Shown here in pieces: positions 1 through 9,280 of a DNA stretch of 64,000 bases (its first letter is position 1; each line of letters starts with the position of its first letter). Source of the DNA: Pseudoduganella violaceinigra DSM 15887 (GTDB lineage: Bacteria; Pseudomonadota; Gammaproteobacteria; Burkholderiales; Burkholderiaceae_D). The notes under the pieces were generated by a model that ran no database searches, was not told where the DNA came from, and saw only the letters and a list, made by a program, of their open reading frames with translations. The translations under genes and the position numbers were made by a program. The stretch covers positions 248,001 to 312,000 of the forward strand of contig NZ_AUDI01000001.1 in NCBI RefSeq assembly GCF_000425385.1, read 5' to 3'.

Positions 1-39
1 TTCCAGCGTGCGGCGGGTGATCTGCTCGATGTCGTCCAT
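1..39 (-). CDS. Start of an unidentified gene, cut by the window edge
   Basis: An ATG on the minus strand at 39-37 opens a frame reading MDDIEQITRRTLE to the window edge. An AGGAGG sequence sits directly against the ATG, which is closer than usual for a ribosome binding site, so the true start could lie further in. The stop codon of the upstream M13 peptidase gene is only 9 bases away, which suggests the same transcript. Thirteen residues are too few to assign a function; the opening is reminiscent of some SAM-dependent methyltransferases, but that is a guess. Confidence 0.4.
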   Translation of the reverse strand, partial: MDDIEQITRRTLE

Positions 40-48
40 CCTCCTACT

Positions 49-2100
49 TTACCAGACGCGCACGCGCTGTTCCGGAGCCAGGTACAGCTTCTGGCCCGGC
101 TTCACGTCGTAGGCTTGGTACCAGGCGTCCAGGTTGCGCACGGTGTAGGTCCGCCACTTGGCCGGCGAGTGGCCGTCCGTCATGACCTGGTTGCGCAGGG
201 CCGCGTCGCGCGACTTGTTGGCCCAGCTGGCGGCGTAGCCGTTGAAGAAGTCGCGGTCCTGCGCGGCGCTGGCTTTGCCGCCCAGGGACACGTGGTAGGC
301 ATCCAGCGCTGCCGCCAGTCCGGCCAGGTCGGCCAGGTTTTCGCTCAGGGTCAAGGTGCCGTTCAGCTTCAGGTCCGGGAAGGCTTCATAGGAATCGTAC
401 TGCGCCACCAGCTTGGCCGCGGCCTGCTTGAAGTGCTCGCCGTCTTCCTTGGTCCACCAGTCGCGCAGGCGGCCCTTGGCGTCGAACTGCGCGCCCTGGT
501 CGTCGAAGCTGTGGCTGATCTCGTGGCCGATGACAGCGCCGATCGCGCCGTAGTTCAGCGCATCGCTGGCCTTCATGTCGAAGAACGGCGGCTGCAGAAT
601 CGCGGCCGGGAAGTTCAGCGCATTTTGCATCGGCATGTTCACCGCATTCACCACATGCGGAGGCATGCACCACTCGGTCGCGTCGACCTTCTTGCCCAGC
701 TTGGCCAGCTGCTGCTTGTAGTGGAACTGCTCGGCGCGCAGGGCGTTGCCCATGGCGTCGTCAGGTTTGATTTCCAGGCCTTCGTACGAAGTCCATTTGT
801 CCGGATAGCCCACGCCAACGTACAGGGTGCGCAGCTTTTCCTGGGCCTCCTTCTTGGTGGCAGGCGCCATCCAGTCCAGCGCATCGACACGCTTGCGGAA
901 GGAGTCGACGATATTCGCCACCATGGTCTGCAGGCGGGCCTTGGCTTCGGCCGGGAAGTAACGCTCGACATACAGCTTGCCGGCGGCATCCGGCAGCGCG
1001 CCGTTGACGGCGCCCAGGCCGCGCTTCCAGCGTGGCGACAACTGCGGCGTGCCGTTCAGGGTGCGGCCGTAGAATTCAAAGCGCTGATCGACGAAGGCTT
1101 TCGGCAGATAGCCGCCGAAGTGGTTCACGGTGTGGAAGGCCAGGAAGTCTTTCCATGCCTGCAGCGGCATATCGTTCACCAGGGCTGCGCTGCCGGTAAT
1201 GGCGGTCGGGTGGTAGACGATGAACTTGTTCTGTTTGCCCAGGCCCGCCGTGCGGAAGAAGGCGCGCCAGTCCACGCCGGGCGCCTTGGCGGCGAAGTCG
1301 CGCAGGGTCCAGGTGTTGTTGGCCTTCTGGATGTCCGCCGAGTCTTCGCGGGAGGCGTGGGCTTGCGCCAGCTTGCGCTCCAGCTCGAAGACGCGGGCGG
1401 CGCGGGTTTCCGGTTCGCTGTAGCCGGCCAGCTTTAGCATGGCCGCAATGTGGGCCTGGTAGGCGGTGCGCAGCTGCTGCATGCGCTGGTTGTCGTCCAG
1501 GTAAAAGGCGCGGTCCGGCATGCCCAGGCCGCCTTGCAGGATGTACGGCGTGTAATGGTTAGGGTCCGTCAGGCCTTGCGCGATCCAGATACCGAATAGA
1601 TTCTCGGTGTAGAAATTGGTGGAGTTCAGCGGGTCCACGTCGGCGCGCACCGAAGCGGCCAGGGCGCGCACCAGGCCGGCCTTGTCCTTGATGGCATCGA
1701 CTTTTTCCAGTTCCGGCTTGAGCGACTTCAGGCCGTGCGCCTCGATTCCGGCTTCGTCCATGAAGCTGCGGTAGAAATCGGTCACGCGGCGGGTGTCGCC
1801 AACCGGCGCCTTGGCGGCGGTTTCTTCGATCAGCTTGACGATGCGCTCATTGGTCGCATCGCCCAGGGCCGAACCGGCGCCCCAGCTGCCTTTGTCGGCA
1901 GGAATCTGGGTCTTGGCCAGCCATTCGGCGTTCACATGGCCAAAGAAATCGTCGCCCGGCAACGGGGCGGCGGCCTGCGTTTGCGCGGCTGGTGCCGGCT
2001 CTGCCTGTTGGGCAATGGCCGGGGCCAGGCCCAGTGTGGCTCCACAGAAGGCCAGGGTAAGGGCCAACTTGAGCGGCGTCACGCGAATCGATGCTTGCAT
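49..2100 (-). CDS. pepO: M13 family zinc metallopeptidase (PepO/neprilysin-like), exported
   Basis: This 683-residue protein is a neprilysin-type endopeptidase that cleaves small peptides. The zinc-binding HExxH motif reads HEISH at residues 526-530, followed by SFDDQGAQFD, and the third zinc ligand lies in the ENLADLAG stretch near residue 586, as in the M13 family. An N-terminal signal peptide (about residues 1-30, ending AIAQQ) is followed by a proline/alanine-rich spacer, so it is expected in the periplasm. Length is normal for the family. It lies just upstream of the gene cut by the window edge. The family call is firm; the exact substrate and the symbol are not, since M13 paralogues are common in these bacteria. 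Confidence 0.93.
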   Translation of the reverse strand: MQASIRVTPLKLALTLAFCGATLGLAPAIAQQAEPAPAAQTQAAAPLPGDDFFGHVNAEWLAKTQIPADKGSWGAGSALGDATNERIVKLIEETAAKAPVGDTRRVTDFYRSFMDEAGIEAHGLKSLKPELEKVDAIKDKAGLVRALAASVRADVDPLNSTNFYTENLFGIWIAQGLTDPNHYTPYILQGGLGMPDRAFYLDDNQRMQQLRTAYQAHIAAMLKLAGYSEPETRAARVFELERKLAQAHASREDSADIQKANNTWTLRDFAAKAPGVDWRAFFRTAGLGKQNKFIVYHPTAITGSAALVNDMPLQAWKDFLAFHTVNHFGGYLPKAFVDQRFEFYGRTLNGTPQLSPRWKRGLGAVNGALPDAAGKLYVERYFPAEAKARLQTMVANIVDSFRKRVDALDWMAPATKKEAQEKLRTLYVGVGYPDKWTSYEGLEIKPDDAMGNALRAEQFHYKQQLAKLGKKVDATEWCMPPHVVNAVNMPMQNALNFPAAILQPPFFDMKASDALNYGAIGAVIGHEISHSFDDQGAQFDAKGRLRDWWTKEDGEHFKQAAAKLVAQYDSYEAFPDLKLNGTLTLSENLADLAGLAAALDAYHVSLGGKASAAQDRDFFNGYAASWANKSRDAALRNQVMTDGHSPAKWRTYTVRNLDAWYQAYDVKPGQKLYLAPEQRVRVW

Positions 2101-2332
2101 TTTTTGTATCCCTATGAAGTCGTTTTAAATGGCGGAATCAGCCACGCTGAACTCTAACGGCAACCGGCCGGTGACACCGCCCAAATGCGACAGACTGCAA
2201 ATTCCGGGGACCAGCTGCAGAAAACGGGGAATGCTGTGCAGCTGTGCCAACGAATGTCAAAAACTTGCTGCACTCCCCTTCGGAATCGCTATATAGTTCA
2301 CCTACAGCAATGCCTATCAAAAGGAGACTTTC

Positions 2333-3148
2333 ATGAAGCTCGAAGCCCTATTCCAGAACCCAACGGCGTTGCCAACCGCGCCCAAGGTGGTTGACGAATT
2401 GATCAGCAGCTTCGACAAGGCCAGCGTCTCCACCGAAGAAATCGCAAAGAAACTGTCGGCCGACCCGGTACTGAGCGCCAAGCTGCTGCGCCTGGCAAAC
2501 TCCGCCTATTACCATGTCTCGCGCTCCATCGGCACCGTGGAAGATGCCGTGCTGATGCTGGGCTTTGTCACCGTGCGCACCCTGGTGATCAGCTCCGGCC
2601 TGGTGAGCGGTTTCAAAACCGTGCCGGGCCTGGACTTGCGCCAATTCTGGCGCTACAGCCTGCGCACCGCCGTGGGCGCCAAGTTCATCGCCAAGGCCTG
2701 CAAACAGAATACCGACCTCGCCTTCACCATCGGCATGATGCATGCGATCGGCCAGCTGGTGATCCACGCCGGCATGCCGGAACAGGCGCTGGCGCTCGAT
2801 AAGGTGGCGGGTCCGCTGGATGCGCGCCGTCTGGATACCGAAATGGCCTCCCTCGGCTACACCTACGCCGATGTGGGCGCCGAACTGGCCCGCCGCTGGA
2901 AATTCCCGCAGACCTTCCCCGACACGATTTCCGCCATCCCCGATCCGGGCGAGAACGAACTGGCCGCGGTGATCCACTTGGCCGCCTGGCGCGCCCGTGT
3001 CGACGAAAACAAGCTGACGCCGGAAGAGATTGCAGTCTGCTACCCGACCGCCGTGGCGGAGAGCCTTGGCTTGGAAGAGAATGCGCTGATCGACCAGATG
3101 CCGTCGCTCGATGAGCTGAGTGCCGGCCTGGACGAACTGATCAACTAA
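2333..3148 (+). CDS. HDOD domain protein
   Basis: The 271-residue protein consists almost entirely of an HDOD domain (about residues 13-210), a catalytically degenerate relative of HD phosphohydrolases found in bacterial signalling and often linked to motility or biofilm control. The segment LSADPVLSAKLLRLANSAYY is characteristic of the family. No signal peptide or extra output domain is present. An AAAGGAG ribosome binding site precedes the ATG, and a strong terminator lies about 20 bases after the stop, so it is probably a single-gene transcript. Its partner cannot be inferred from neighbours. Confidence 0.9.
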   Translation: MKLEALFQNPTALPTAPKVVDELISSFDKASVSTEEIAKKLSADPVLSAKLLRLANSAYYHVSRSIGTVEDAVLMLGFVTVRTLVISSGLVSGFKTVPGLDLRQFWRYSLRTAVGAKFIAKACKQNTDLAFTIGMMHAIGQLVIHAGMPEQALALDKVAGPLDARRLDTEMASLGYTYADVGAELARRWKFPQTFPDTISAIPDPGENELAAVIHLAAWRARVDENKLTPEEIAVCYPTAVAESLGLEENALIDQMPSLDELSAGLDELIN

Positions 3149-3167
3149 ACCGCCTCGCTTGACTCTG

Positions 3168-3210
3168 GCCGTTGCTGCCCTTGGGATGGGGGCGCAACGG
3201 CAATTTTTTT
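3168..3210 (+). terminator. Intrinsic terminator after the HDOD gene
   Basis: GCCGTTGC (3168-3175) pairs perfectly with GCAACGGC (3194-3201), with further inner pairing, and is followed by a run of seven T (3204-3210). Confidence 0.85.
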
Positions 3211-3264
3211 GTAGAAGCACCTGCGAATCCCGCTGTCCCCGCACATTTACGACCAAAAGTGACA

Positions 3265-3280
3265 ATTGTTGAAAAACAAT
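3265..3280. promoter_or_regulatory. Short palindrome in an AT-rich promoter region
   Basis: ATTGTT-GAAA-AACAAT forms a perfect 6-bp inverted repeat inside the AT-rich stretch ahead of the thioredoxin-fold gene, with TATATT and TAGAAT hexamers downstream. It may be an operator or simply part of the promoter; no regulator is suggested. Confidence 0.3.
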
Positions 3281-3364
3281 CGTTATATTTTTGATAGAAT
3301 TTTTCACACTACCCACGCTGCGCCATGCGCGGTTCTATCAAATCCTACTGGTCGAAGGACAGTC

Positions 3365-4291
3365 ATGTTATTTACCCCCTCCCGGCGCGCGCGAATCGCG
3401 GCGCTGGCGCTCGCCCTGGGTGCTTGCGCCCTTCCCGCCCACGCCGACCTGAGCAGCGTACGCAGTGTGCTTGCCGAGCGCCTGAAGGCCAAGAACATGC
3501 CGTTTTCGCCCTCCTCCGTGCAGGAAACGCTGATTACCGGGCTGTATCGCATGGACACCGGGCCCGGCCAGGCCGTGCTGTTCGTCAATGATGCCGTCAC
3601 CCTGATGCTGATTACGGACAACGTCACCGTCACCGAATGGAGCCAGCCCGTGCGCGACCCGCAGCCGATCAGCCAGGAAGAAAAGACCGAGCTGCTCAAG
3701 GAAATGATGCGGAATATCCGCTTCGACAAGCTGATCAAGATTGACCAGGGCAATGCCAAGAACAAGCTGCTGCTGGTGTCCGCCTACGATTGCCCGTACT
3801 GCATCAAATTCGAGCGCATGCTCAACACCGCCGGCAGCAAGGTCGACGCCAGTGTCTACGTCCTGCCCAGCACGCTGAATCCCAAGGAAAATGCGCGCGC
3901 ATCGACGGTCCGCAATATCTGGTGCGCCCGCGATAACGCCAATATCTGGCGCAAGACGCTGGTCAACGGCAGCGGCGGCTACTTCAACCTGCCAGGCAGC
4001 AGCTGCGACCTGGGCGTGCAGCAAAGTGCCGACCTGCAATTGCTGATGCGCACACTGTACGGACGGGACGGCTACCCAAGCATGATCTTCGCCAACGGTG
4101 TCAAGACCACGCCAGGCCAGGACTGGGCGACGTTCGAACAGCAAATGCGGCAAACCTCGGACAGCGATTTCTGGGGCGAACCGAATCCGCAGAAATACGC
4201 GCAGTTCCGCGCCGAAGCCGCAGCTGCCAGCAGCACCGTAGTCAATCCGCTCAATTCACTGTTCAAGCGCTTCGGCATCAAGAACAAGTAA
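3365..4291 (+). CDS. Periplasmic thioredoxin-fold (DsbC/DsbG-like) protein
   Basis: The 308-residue product has a clear signal peptide (MLFTPSRRARIAALALALGA to about residue 24, ending AHA) and a thioredoxin-type active site CPYC at residues 143-146 in the context YDCPYC. The layout, an N-terminal dimerisation-like region followed by a thioredoxin fold, matches DsbC/DsbG disulfide isomerases, although the C-terminal extension is longer. The start at 3365 is chosen because the open frame upstream lacks signal-peptide character. The lipoprotein gene follows after 36 bases and is probably co-transcribed. Likely role: periplasmic disulfide exchange, possibly on a dedicated client. Confidence 0.8.
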   Translation: MLFTPSRRARIAALALALGACALPAHADLSSVRSVLAERLKAKNMPFSPSSVQETLITGLYRMDTGPGQAVLFVNDAVTLMLITDNVTVTEWSQPVRDPQPISQEEKTELLKEMMRNIRFDKLIKIDQGNAKNKLLLVSAYDCPYCIKFERMLNTAGSKVDASVYVLPSTLNPKENARASTVRNIWCARDNANIWRKTLVNGSGGYFNLPGSSCDLGVQQSADLQLLMRTLYGRDGYPSMIFANGVKTTPGQDWATFEQQMRQTSDSDFWGEPNPQKYAQFRAEAAAASSTVVNPLNSLFKRFGIKNK

Positions 4292-4327
4292 TCAAGACAT
4301 TCCTCACCAAAAAGGAAAGGTTTTCCC

Positions 4328-5410
4328 ATGGCTGTCCCGTTCCCAGTTTCCCGCACCATTTTAGGCAGCGCCGTTGCTGCTGTCCTGCTGCTGTCCGCCT
4401 GCGGCAAAAAAGAAGCGCCGCCGGTTGCGCCCGCGCCCGTCGCCGCCAAGGGGCCGATTGATCTTCTCGGCCCGCAAGTGGGGCCGGAGATTCCGCCGCT
4501 GGCTGCCCAGCACAGCCAATTCAAATGCCTGATCGACCCGGTCAATTACCAGCTCGACCTGGGTAATATGGGACGCAACGCCGTGGTCAGCCTTCCCAAG
4601 ATCGGCGCGCAGCAGATTGCCGCCGATGCCCTGCTGCTCGATGCCGCATCGGCCGAAGACGCCAGCCAGCGCATCATGCTGGCCAAGCCAGAATACAAAC
4701 GCGTCCCGCCGAAATGCGAAGCCTATGCCTTATCGACACGGGACGCCAAGCTGGATCAGAACACCGCCCTGACCGAATACAAAACGGTCAACGGCGGCAC
4801 CGAGCTGGCCTACCTGTATTACGCCGTCTCGAAGGCCAAACCGGCCTATGAAGTGGTAGCCCAGCAGCTCTTCCCGGAATACGGCGCCGAAGCCGACACC
4901 TTCAAACGCCAGGATTTGCTGAAGACGATTGCCCCCGCCATTGACGGCAATATCAAGAGCGCCGAAGGCAAGCGCCTCGTGATGTTCGAGTTTGAAGGCA
5001 AGCTCAAGCACTACGATGCGGCCAAAAAGCAATTCCCGGTCGAACTGGAGCGCTTCAACATTGCGCCAAGTACCTATGTCAGCTGGCGTAAGGACCGCGA
5101 CAACGCGCCCGATACCGGCAGCTATCACCTGACCTTCGACATGGGCGGCCGCAAGGACCTGAACTACGAAATTCCGGACGAATCGGCTGCACGCGCGCTG
5201 GAAGGCGAATTATCGCAACTGGCGGCGGCGGCCAGGTCCGCTTATGCCCCGGTTGCCATCCGCGCCTACGGCCAGGCGGTCAAGGCCGCAGAAGACGGCG
5301 GCAACAAGGTGGTCATGGTGCGGCTGGTGCAAATCGACGTGATGGACCGCGACACCTTGCGCCAGGAAGGACGCCAGTTCAAACCGCTTTTCAGTCTGAA
5401 CCTGCGCTGA
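4328..5410 (+). CDS. Conserved lipoprotein of unknown function
   Basis: The 360-residue protein begins with a lipoprotein signal: a lipobox LSAC with the acylated cysteine at residue 25, followed by GKKEAPP and a proline/alanine linker. The remainder has no motif I can assign with confidence; it vaguely resembles the DUF4852 group. The aspartate after the linker is not adjacent to the cysteine, so outer-membrane sorting is possible. It lies 36 bases downstream of the thioredoxin-fold gene, which could help fold its cysteine-containing body. Function unknown. Confidence 0.75.
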   Translation: MAVPFPVSRTILGSAVAAVLLLSACGKKEAPPVAPAPVAAKGPIDLLGPQVGPEIPPLAAQHSQFKCLIDPVNYQLDLGNMGRNAVVSLPKIGAQQIAADALLLDAASAEDASQRIMLAKPEYKRVPPKCEAYALSTRDAKLDQNTALTEYKTVNGGTELAYLYYAVSKAKPAYEVVAQQLFPEYGAEADTFKRQDLLKTIAPAIDGNIKSAEGKRLVMFEFEGKLKHYDAAKKQFPVELERFNIAPSTYVSWRKDRDNAPDTGSYHLTFDMGGRKDLNYEIPDESAARALEGELSQLAAAARSAYAPVAIRAYGQAVKAAEDGGNKVVMVRLVQIDVMDRDTLRQEGRQFKPLFSLNLR

Positions 5411-5593
5411 TTGCCTTACTGCCAGCTGGCGCTGCAAGCGTGGCGCCGGCGGGCCGGCAGAATGATTAACAAGATAACAACGAGTTCTTTTTTGAGTTTC
5501 CCAACTTTTTTTCAAAAAGACCCTAAAGTTCCTTCCGAGCCAGACGTTAATCCTGACATGCGGAATTCCGCACCCAGAATTGAAGGCTCAAAC

Positions 5594-5860
5594 ATGTCCT
5601 CGACCCAAGTCCTCGCTACGTACGAAAAAATTGCCGGTTTGACCAGCCAGATGGTGGGCGCCGCGCAATCCGGCGACTGGGATTCGCTTGACCGCATGGA
5701 GAACCAGTGCGCATCGGCTTCGGTGGCGCTGATGGGTGGTACAGCGCCGCTGCAGGGCGATGCCCGCCAACGCAAGATCGAGCTGCTGAAGCAAATCATG
5801 GCCAACGATCGCGCCATCCGCGACGTGACGGATTCCTGGCAAACCTGCCTGCACGGCTGA
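5594..5860 (+). CDS. fliT: FliT-like flagellar chaperone
   Basis: The 88-residue helical protein (opening MSSTQVLATYEKIAGLTSQM) resembles FliT, the export chaperone that holds the flagellar cap protein FliD and, in enterobacteria, restrains FlhDC. The call rests on size, helix pattern and the core MVGAAQSGDWDSL and RKIELLKQIMAND segments. The start at 5594 has GAAGG eight bases upstream; the longer frame running back to the preceding gene is not credible. No other flagellar genes are in the window, so it is detached from its usual neighbours. A terminator follows. Confidence 0.65.
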   Translation: MSSTQVLATYEKIAGLTSQMVGAAQSGDWDSLDRMENQCASASVALMGGTAPLQGDARQRKIELLKQIMANDRAIRDVTDSWQTCLHG

Positions 5861-5882
5861 CAACTGCTGCGGAACCGATCCC

Positions 5883-5908
5883 AAGCGCCTCCGGGCGCTT
5901 TTTTATTT
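5883..5908 (+). terminator. Intrinsic terminator after the fliT-like gene
   Basis: AAGCGCC pairs with GGCGCTT across a 4-base loop (5883-5900) and is followed by a T-rich tract. Confidence 0.85.
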
Positions 5909-5909
5909 T

Positions 5910-5990
5910 GTCCCCCTGGGGTCAGGAAGAAAAGTGGACATTTTTATCCAACCGGAAATGTCCACTTTTCTTCCTGACCCCAGGAGGGAC
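5910..5990. repeat. REP-like long palindrome
   Basis: A left arm (5910-5943) and right arm (5956-5990) are nearly perfect reverse complements of each other over about 34 bases, separated by 12 bases. Each arm contains the core GGGGTCAGGAA / TTCCTGACCCC. The same core with the same flanking GTCC and GGGAC blocks recurs at 10288-10331, so this is a dispersed element of the REP/BIME kind. It sits immediately after a terminator. Confidence 0.8.
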
Positions 5991-6004
5991 TTTTATTGCT
6001 GGAA

Positions 6005-6210
6005 TGAAAAAGGCGCCCGCTAGGGGCGCCTTGGAATTCGGAGGGGCGAGCGCCAGGTATCTCCTGGCGTCGCCTCAGCGCCGGTTGCACCCGGCGTTCA
6101 TATCGCCTCAGTCGGCTATGAACTGCTTCCAGAAGGGGTCGTTTCTTCAACGTCACTCTGCGGTTCGCGTCACACTATCGGTGGTGACTGCGGCAGAACC
6201 CGTTCTGTGT
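6005..6210 (-). ncRNA. Candidate structured small RNA
   Basis: On the minus strand a sigma-70-like promoter (6246-6217) is followed by about 200 bases with consecutive hairpins and a strong terminator. Stems visible from the 3' side are: terminator 6010-6032; 6046-6057 with 6063-6073; 6079-6084 with 6091-6096; 6096-6102 with 6117-6123; and smaller ones further up, such as CAGAA-CGGG-TTCTG. No credible open frame fills it. It could instead be the 3' untranslated region of the fimV-like gene. It does not have the single-rod shape of 6S RNA or the SRP RNA loop. Confidence 0.45.
6010..6032 (-). terminator. Intrinsic terminator, minus strand
   Basis: AAGGCGCC (6010-6017) pairs with GGCGCCTT (6025-6032); read on the minus strand the stem is followed by TTTTT. 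Confidence 0.85.
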
Positions 6211-6216
6211 GAGCCC

Positions 6217-6246
6217 AGTATAACGCAGGTAAAAAATTCTTGTCCA
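6217..6246 (-). promoter_or_regulatory. Sigma-70-like promoter for the candidate small RNA
   Basis: On the minus strand TGGACA (6246-6241) and TATACT (6222-6217) are separated by 18 bases. Each hexamer is one base from consensus. Transcription would start near 6210. Confidence 0.5.
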
Positions 6247-6269
6247 GTCTCGAATGACAATGATAGTTA

Positions 6270-7448
6270 CTACTGTGCAGCAACCTTCTCCGGCTCTTCC
6301 TGGGCTACCTCAACCGGTTCCGCCACCCCTTTCTTGCGGAAGGATTGCCAGATTTTTAGCGGGCCTTTGATCTGCCGTTTGCGCATGAAATAGATAGTGC
6401 CGCCAAGTGCTGCCAGCCCGGCCAGCGCACCGCCGATAATCGCGAACAGGCTGGTCCGTGACTTGCCTGCCAGCTCTGCTGCTACACCCGGCTTGACGGG
6501 AGTCGCCCCTGGCTTGACGGGTGCTGAACCTGGCTTGACGGGCGGCGCCTCCGCCTTGACCGGAACGGGTTCGGCTGCCGGCACGGCGGCCTGCACAACT
6601 GGCGCTGCCAGCGTCTTTTCAAGGTGCTGTACCTTGCCTTCAATATCCGTCAGCTTGTTGGCCATGGCCTGGCATTGCTGGAGCTGCGCTTCAACCTGCT
6701 TCTCGGGAGCGCAGGATGGCGCGGGTGCGCTGCTGGCTGCCGCGGCCGCAGGCTTGCTCGCGACGGGCCGGTGCGCCACAGGGGCTGGTATTGCGGCTGC
6801 TGGCGCGGCAGCAGGAATGGATGGCGCAGTGGCGGGGGCTGGCGTGCCTTGCGCAGCGGCTTGCGCCTTGGCCATGGCGACTTCCCTGCGATAGGCGAAC
6901 GCCCGCTGCGCGGCCTCGCTCTGCGCAGCCTCCTTGCTCAGAGCGGGGGATGGGCTGGCAGCGTGCGGCAAGGGCGAAACGGCAAGCGAAGGAGGCGTCG
7001 GCACCGCTGCCGGCGTTGCTTGCGCCGCGGCCGCCTTCTGCCCCGGCGGCTCGGGCGTCAGCCAAAGCGAGGCGGCGCGGATGATCTGGCGTCCACCGCT
7101 ATTCAGTTCGAGGAAGATGTGCAAGGCATCCGCATTGACCGCTTGAAGCGTGGTCAGGTGCAGGAAGCGCTTATTGTCGCGCTTGGCGACGGTGATGTGC
7201 AGGTCGCCCAGCACGGGCACTACCTCCAGGCCGGCGCCTTTGAAGACGTCGGGGTTCGCCAGCCGGGCCTGGATCTCGGCGAGGTCGGCCGGGGTCAAGT
7301 CCACCAGCTCGATATCGGCCGATAGTTGCTGGCCGATGTGGGAATTGACTTTCACCTCTCCCAGTTCAGCCGCCCAAAGCTGCCCGCACATGGCGGCGGC
7401 CAGCAACGGCAGAATCAGGGTGCGGATAGTCATTCGTTGGCTTGGCAT
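6270..7448 (-). CDS. FimV-like N-terminal domain protein with one membrane anchor
   Basis: A signal peptide (ending [10 protein letters not shown]) is followed by the FimV N-terminal domain, including the typical [19 protein letters not shown] segment and a [20 protein letters not shown] stretch. Next come a long alanine/proline-rich region, a coiled coil (near [15 protein letters not shown]), three tandem 7-residue PVKPG repeats encoded around 6489-6545, one membrane helix and a basic cytoplasmic tail. Full FimV proteins are much larger with a LysM domain, so this is a short FimV-like form, probably linked to polar type IV pilus or secretion machinery. ATG at 7448 is preferred (GAGGAAAC upstream), but 7433 is also possible. 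Confidence 0.75.
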   Translation of the reverse strand: MPSQRMTIRTLILPLLAAAMCGQLWAAELGEVKVNSHIGQQLSADIELVDLTPADLAEIQARLANPDVFKGAGLEVVPVLGDLHITVAKRDNKRFLHLTTLQAVNADALHIFLELNSGGRQIIRAASLWLTPEPPGQKAAAAQATPAAVPTPPSLAVSPLPHAASPSPALSKEAAQSEAAQRAFAYRREVAMAKAQAAAQGTPAPATAPSIPAAAPAAAIPAPVAHRPVASKPAAAAASSAPAPSCAPEKQVEAQLQQCQAMANKLTDIEGKVQHLEKTLAAPVVQAAVPAAEPVPVKAEAPPVKPGSAPVKPGATPVKPGVAAELAGKSRTSLFAIIGGALAGLAALGGTIYFMRKRQIKGPLKIWQSFRKKGVAEPVEVAQEEPEKVAAQ

Positions 7449-7574
7449 GGAGAACCGCTTTGTTTCCTCAATGTCTTCGTTAACGGCAGGAAAACACAAT
7501 TTTGTAGCCCCGGCAGAGCGAACGCTAAAGCATTACAATTCAGACATCACTTTTCACCACACGGAGTCCATCAC

Positions 7575-8972
7575 ATGAACAGCAGAACCGAGCGCGATAG
7601 TTTCGGCCCGATTGAAGTTCCCGCCGGCCAGTTGTGGGGCGCCCAGACCCAGCGTTCGCTCGAACACTTCCGCATTTCCAGTGAACGCATGCCGGCCGAA
7701 TTGGTCGCCGCCCTCGCCAGCGTGAAGCGTGCGGCCGCCAAAGTCAATGTCGACCTGGGTGTGCTGGATGGCGCGAAAGCCCAGGCCATCATGCAGGCTG
7801 CCGACGAGGTCCTGGAGGGCAAACACGCGGGCGAGTTCCCGCTGGCAGTTTGGCAGACCGGATCGGGCACGCAGTCCAATATGAATATGAACGAAGTGCT
7901 GGCCAACCGCGCCTCCGAGCTGATGGGCGGCGAGCGCGGCGACGGCCGCAAGCTGCATCCGAATGATGACGTCAACAAAGGCCAGTCTTCGAACGATATC
8001 TTCCCGACCGCGATGCACGTGGCGGCGGCGCAGGCCGTGGCAAACAATGTGCTGCCTGCCTTGCGCCAGTTGCGCGCTACGCTGCAGGCCAAGGCGCGGG
8101 CGTTTGACGGCATCGTCAAGATCGGCCGCACTCACCTGCAGGATGCCACGCCGTTGACCCTGGGCCAGGAGTTCTCCGGCTACGTGGCGCAGCTCGATTA
8201 TGCTGAAAAGGCCATCGAAGCCACCCTGCCCGCCGTGCTGGAGCTGGCCGCCGGCGGCACCGCTGTCGGTACGGGCCTGAATTCGCATCCAGAATATGCC
8301 ACCCGCATCGCGGCCGAACTGGCAGCCCGGCTGGCATTGCCGTTCCGGACCGCCGACAATAAATTCGCCGCGCTGGCCGGACATGATGCCCTGGTATCGG
8401 CCCACGGCGCTTTGAAGACGCTGGCCACGGCCTTGATGAAGCTGGCCAATGACGTGCGCTGGATGGCGTCCGGCCCGCGCTCCGGCCTGGGCGAAATCAG
8501 CATCCCCGAGAATGAACCGGGCAGCTCGATCATGCCGGGCAAGGTGAATCCTACCCAGAGCGAAGCGCTGACCATGCTGTGCTGCCAGGTGTTCGGCAAC
8601 GATGTGGCGATTACCGTGGGCGGCTCGTCCGGCAATTTCGAGCTGAACGTGTTCAAGCCGCTGATCGCCCATAACTTCCTGCAAAGCGCGCGCCTGCTGG
8701 CCGACGGCATGCGCAGTTTCGACGAACATTGCGCCCATGGCATCGAGCCCAATCTCGCCCGCATCGAAGAATTGATGGAACGCTCGCTGATGCTGGTGAC
8801 CGCCCTGGCCCCCCATATCGGTTATGATCGCGCCGCGCAAATTGCGAAACAGGCGCAGCATGAGGGCACAACGTTGAAGGAAGCGGCCTTGGCCCTTGGT
8901 TTTGTGAACGAAAGCCAGTTCAACGAGTGGATTGTTCCATTAGAGATGACCAAGCCGGGCGGCAAGGGTTAA
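7575..8972 (+). CDS. fumC: Class II fumarate hydratase
   Basis: The 465-residue protein interconverts fumarate and malate in the TCA cycle and is iron-independent. It carries the superfamily signature [11 protein letters not shown] near residues 316-326, the substrate-site segments [14 protein letters not shown] and [20 protein letters not shown], and normal length. The start at 7575 follows the spacer CGGAGTCCATCAC and removes an implausible N-terminal extension. It reads away from the fimV-like gene; a TACAAT hexamer about 30 bases upstream is a possible -10 element. Confidence 0.97.
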   Translation: MNSRTERDSFGPIEVPAGQLWGAQTQRSLEHFRISSERMPAELVAALASVKRAAAKVNVDLGVLDGAKAQAIMQAADEVLEGKHAGEFPLAVWQTGSGTQSNMNMNEVLANRASELMGGERGDGRKLHPNDDVNKGQSSNDIFPTAMHVAAAQAVANNVLPALRQLRATLQAKARAFDGIVKIGRTHLQDATPLTLGQEFSGYVAQLDYAEKAIEATLPAVLELAAGGTAVGTGLNSHPEYATRIAAELAARLALPFRTADNKFAALAGHDALVSAHGALKTLATALMKLANDVRWMASGPRSGLGEISIPENEPGSSIMPGKVNPTQSEALTMLCCQVFGNDVAITVGGSSGNFELNVFKPLIAHNFLQSARLLADGMRSFDEHCAHGIEPNLARIEELMERSLMLVTALAPHIGYDRAAQIAKQAQHEGTTLKEAALALGFVNESQFNEWIVPLEMTKPGGKG

Positions 8973-9024
8973 TGCTTGATGGGAATACAACACTCAGCGC
9001 CTGCCCAACAGAAAGAGGATTAAA

Positions 9025-9255
9025 ATGCAGAAAGTAGATTTCGAATTGACAGGCGAGTACATCGAGCTGAACCAGCTCCTGAAGGTGGTTGGCCTATGCG
9101 ACAGCGGCGGCGCCGGCAAGCAGATCGTGGCGAGCGGCGATGTCAAGGTCGACGGCAAACAGGAGTTGCGCAAAACGGCGAAGATCCGGGCGGGCCAGAA
9201 GGTGCGCCTGGGCGATGTGCAGATCGACGTCCATGCCGAGGGCAGCGCGGCCTGA
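9025..9255 (+). CDS. S4-domain RNA-binding protein (YbcJ-like)
   Basis: The 76-residue protein is essentially one S4 RNA-binding domain: the pattern ELNQLLKVVGLCDSGGAGKQ then DVKVDGKQELRKTAKIRAGQ is typical of the small YbcJ family, whose members are thought to contact structured RNA. AGAGGA lies upstream of the ATG. The next gene starts 25 bases later and is probably co-transcribed. Confidence 0.85.
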   Translation: MQKVDFELTGEYIELNQLLKVVGLCDSGGAGKQIVASGDVKVDGKQELRKTAKIRAGQKVRLGDVQIDVHAEGSAA

Positions 9256-9280
9256 TTGAATACGCGCGGAGGGTAGTTCC

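Noticed and set aside
3266..3364. An N-terminal extension of the thioredoxin-fold protein
   Set aside because: It would begin in promoter-like AT-rich DNA and place the signal peptide internally.
6005..6210. 6S RNA or SRP RNA for the structured region
   Set aside because: The pairing is a chain of separate hairpins, not a single rod with a central bubble, and the conserved SRP loop is missing.
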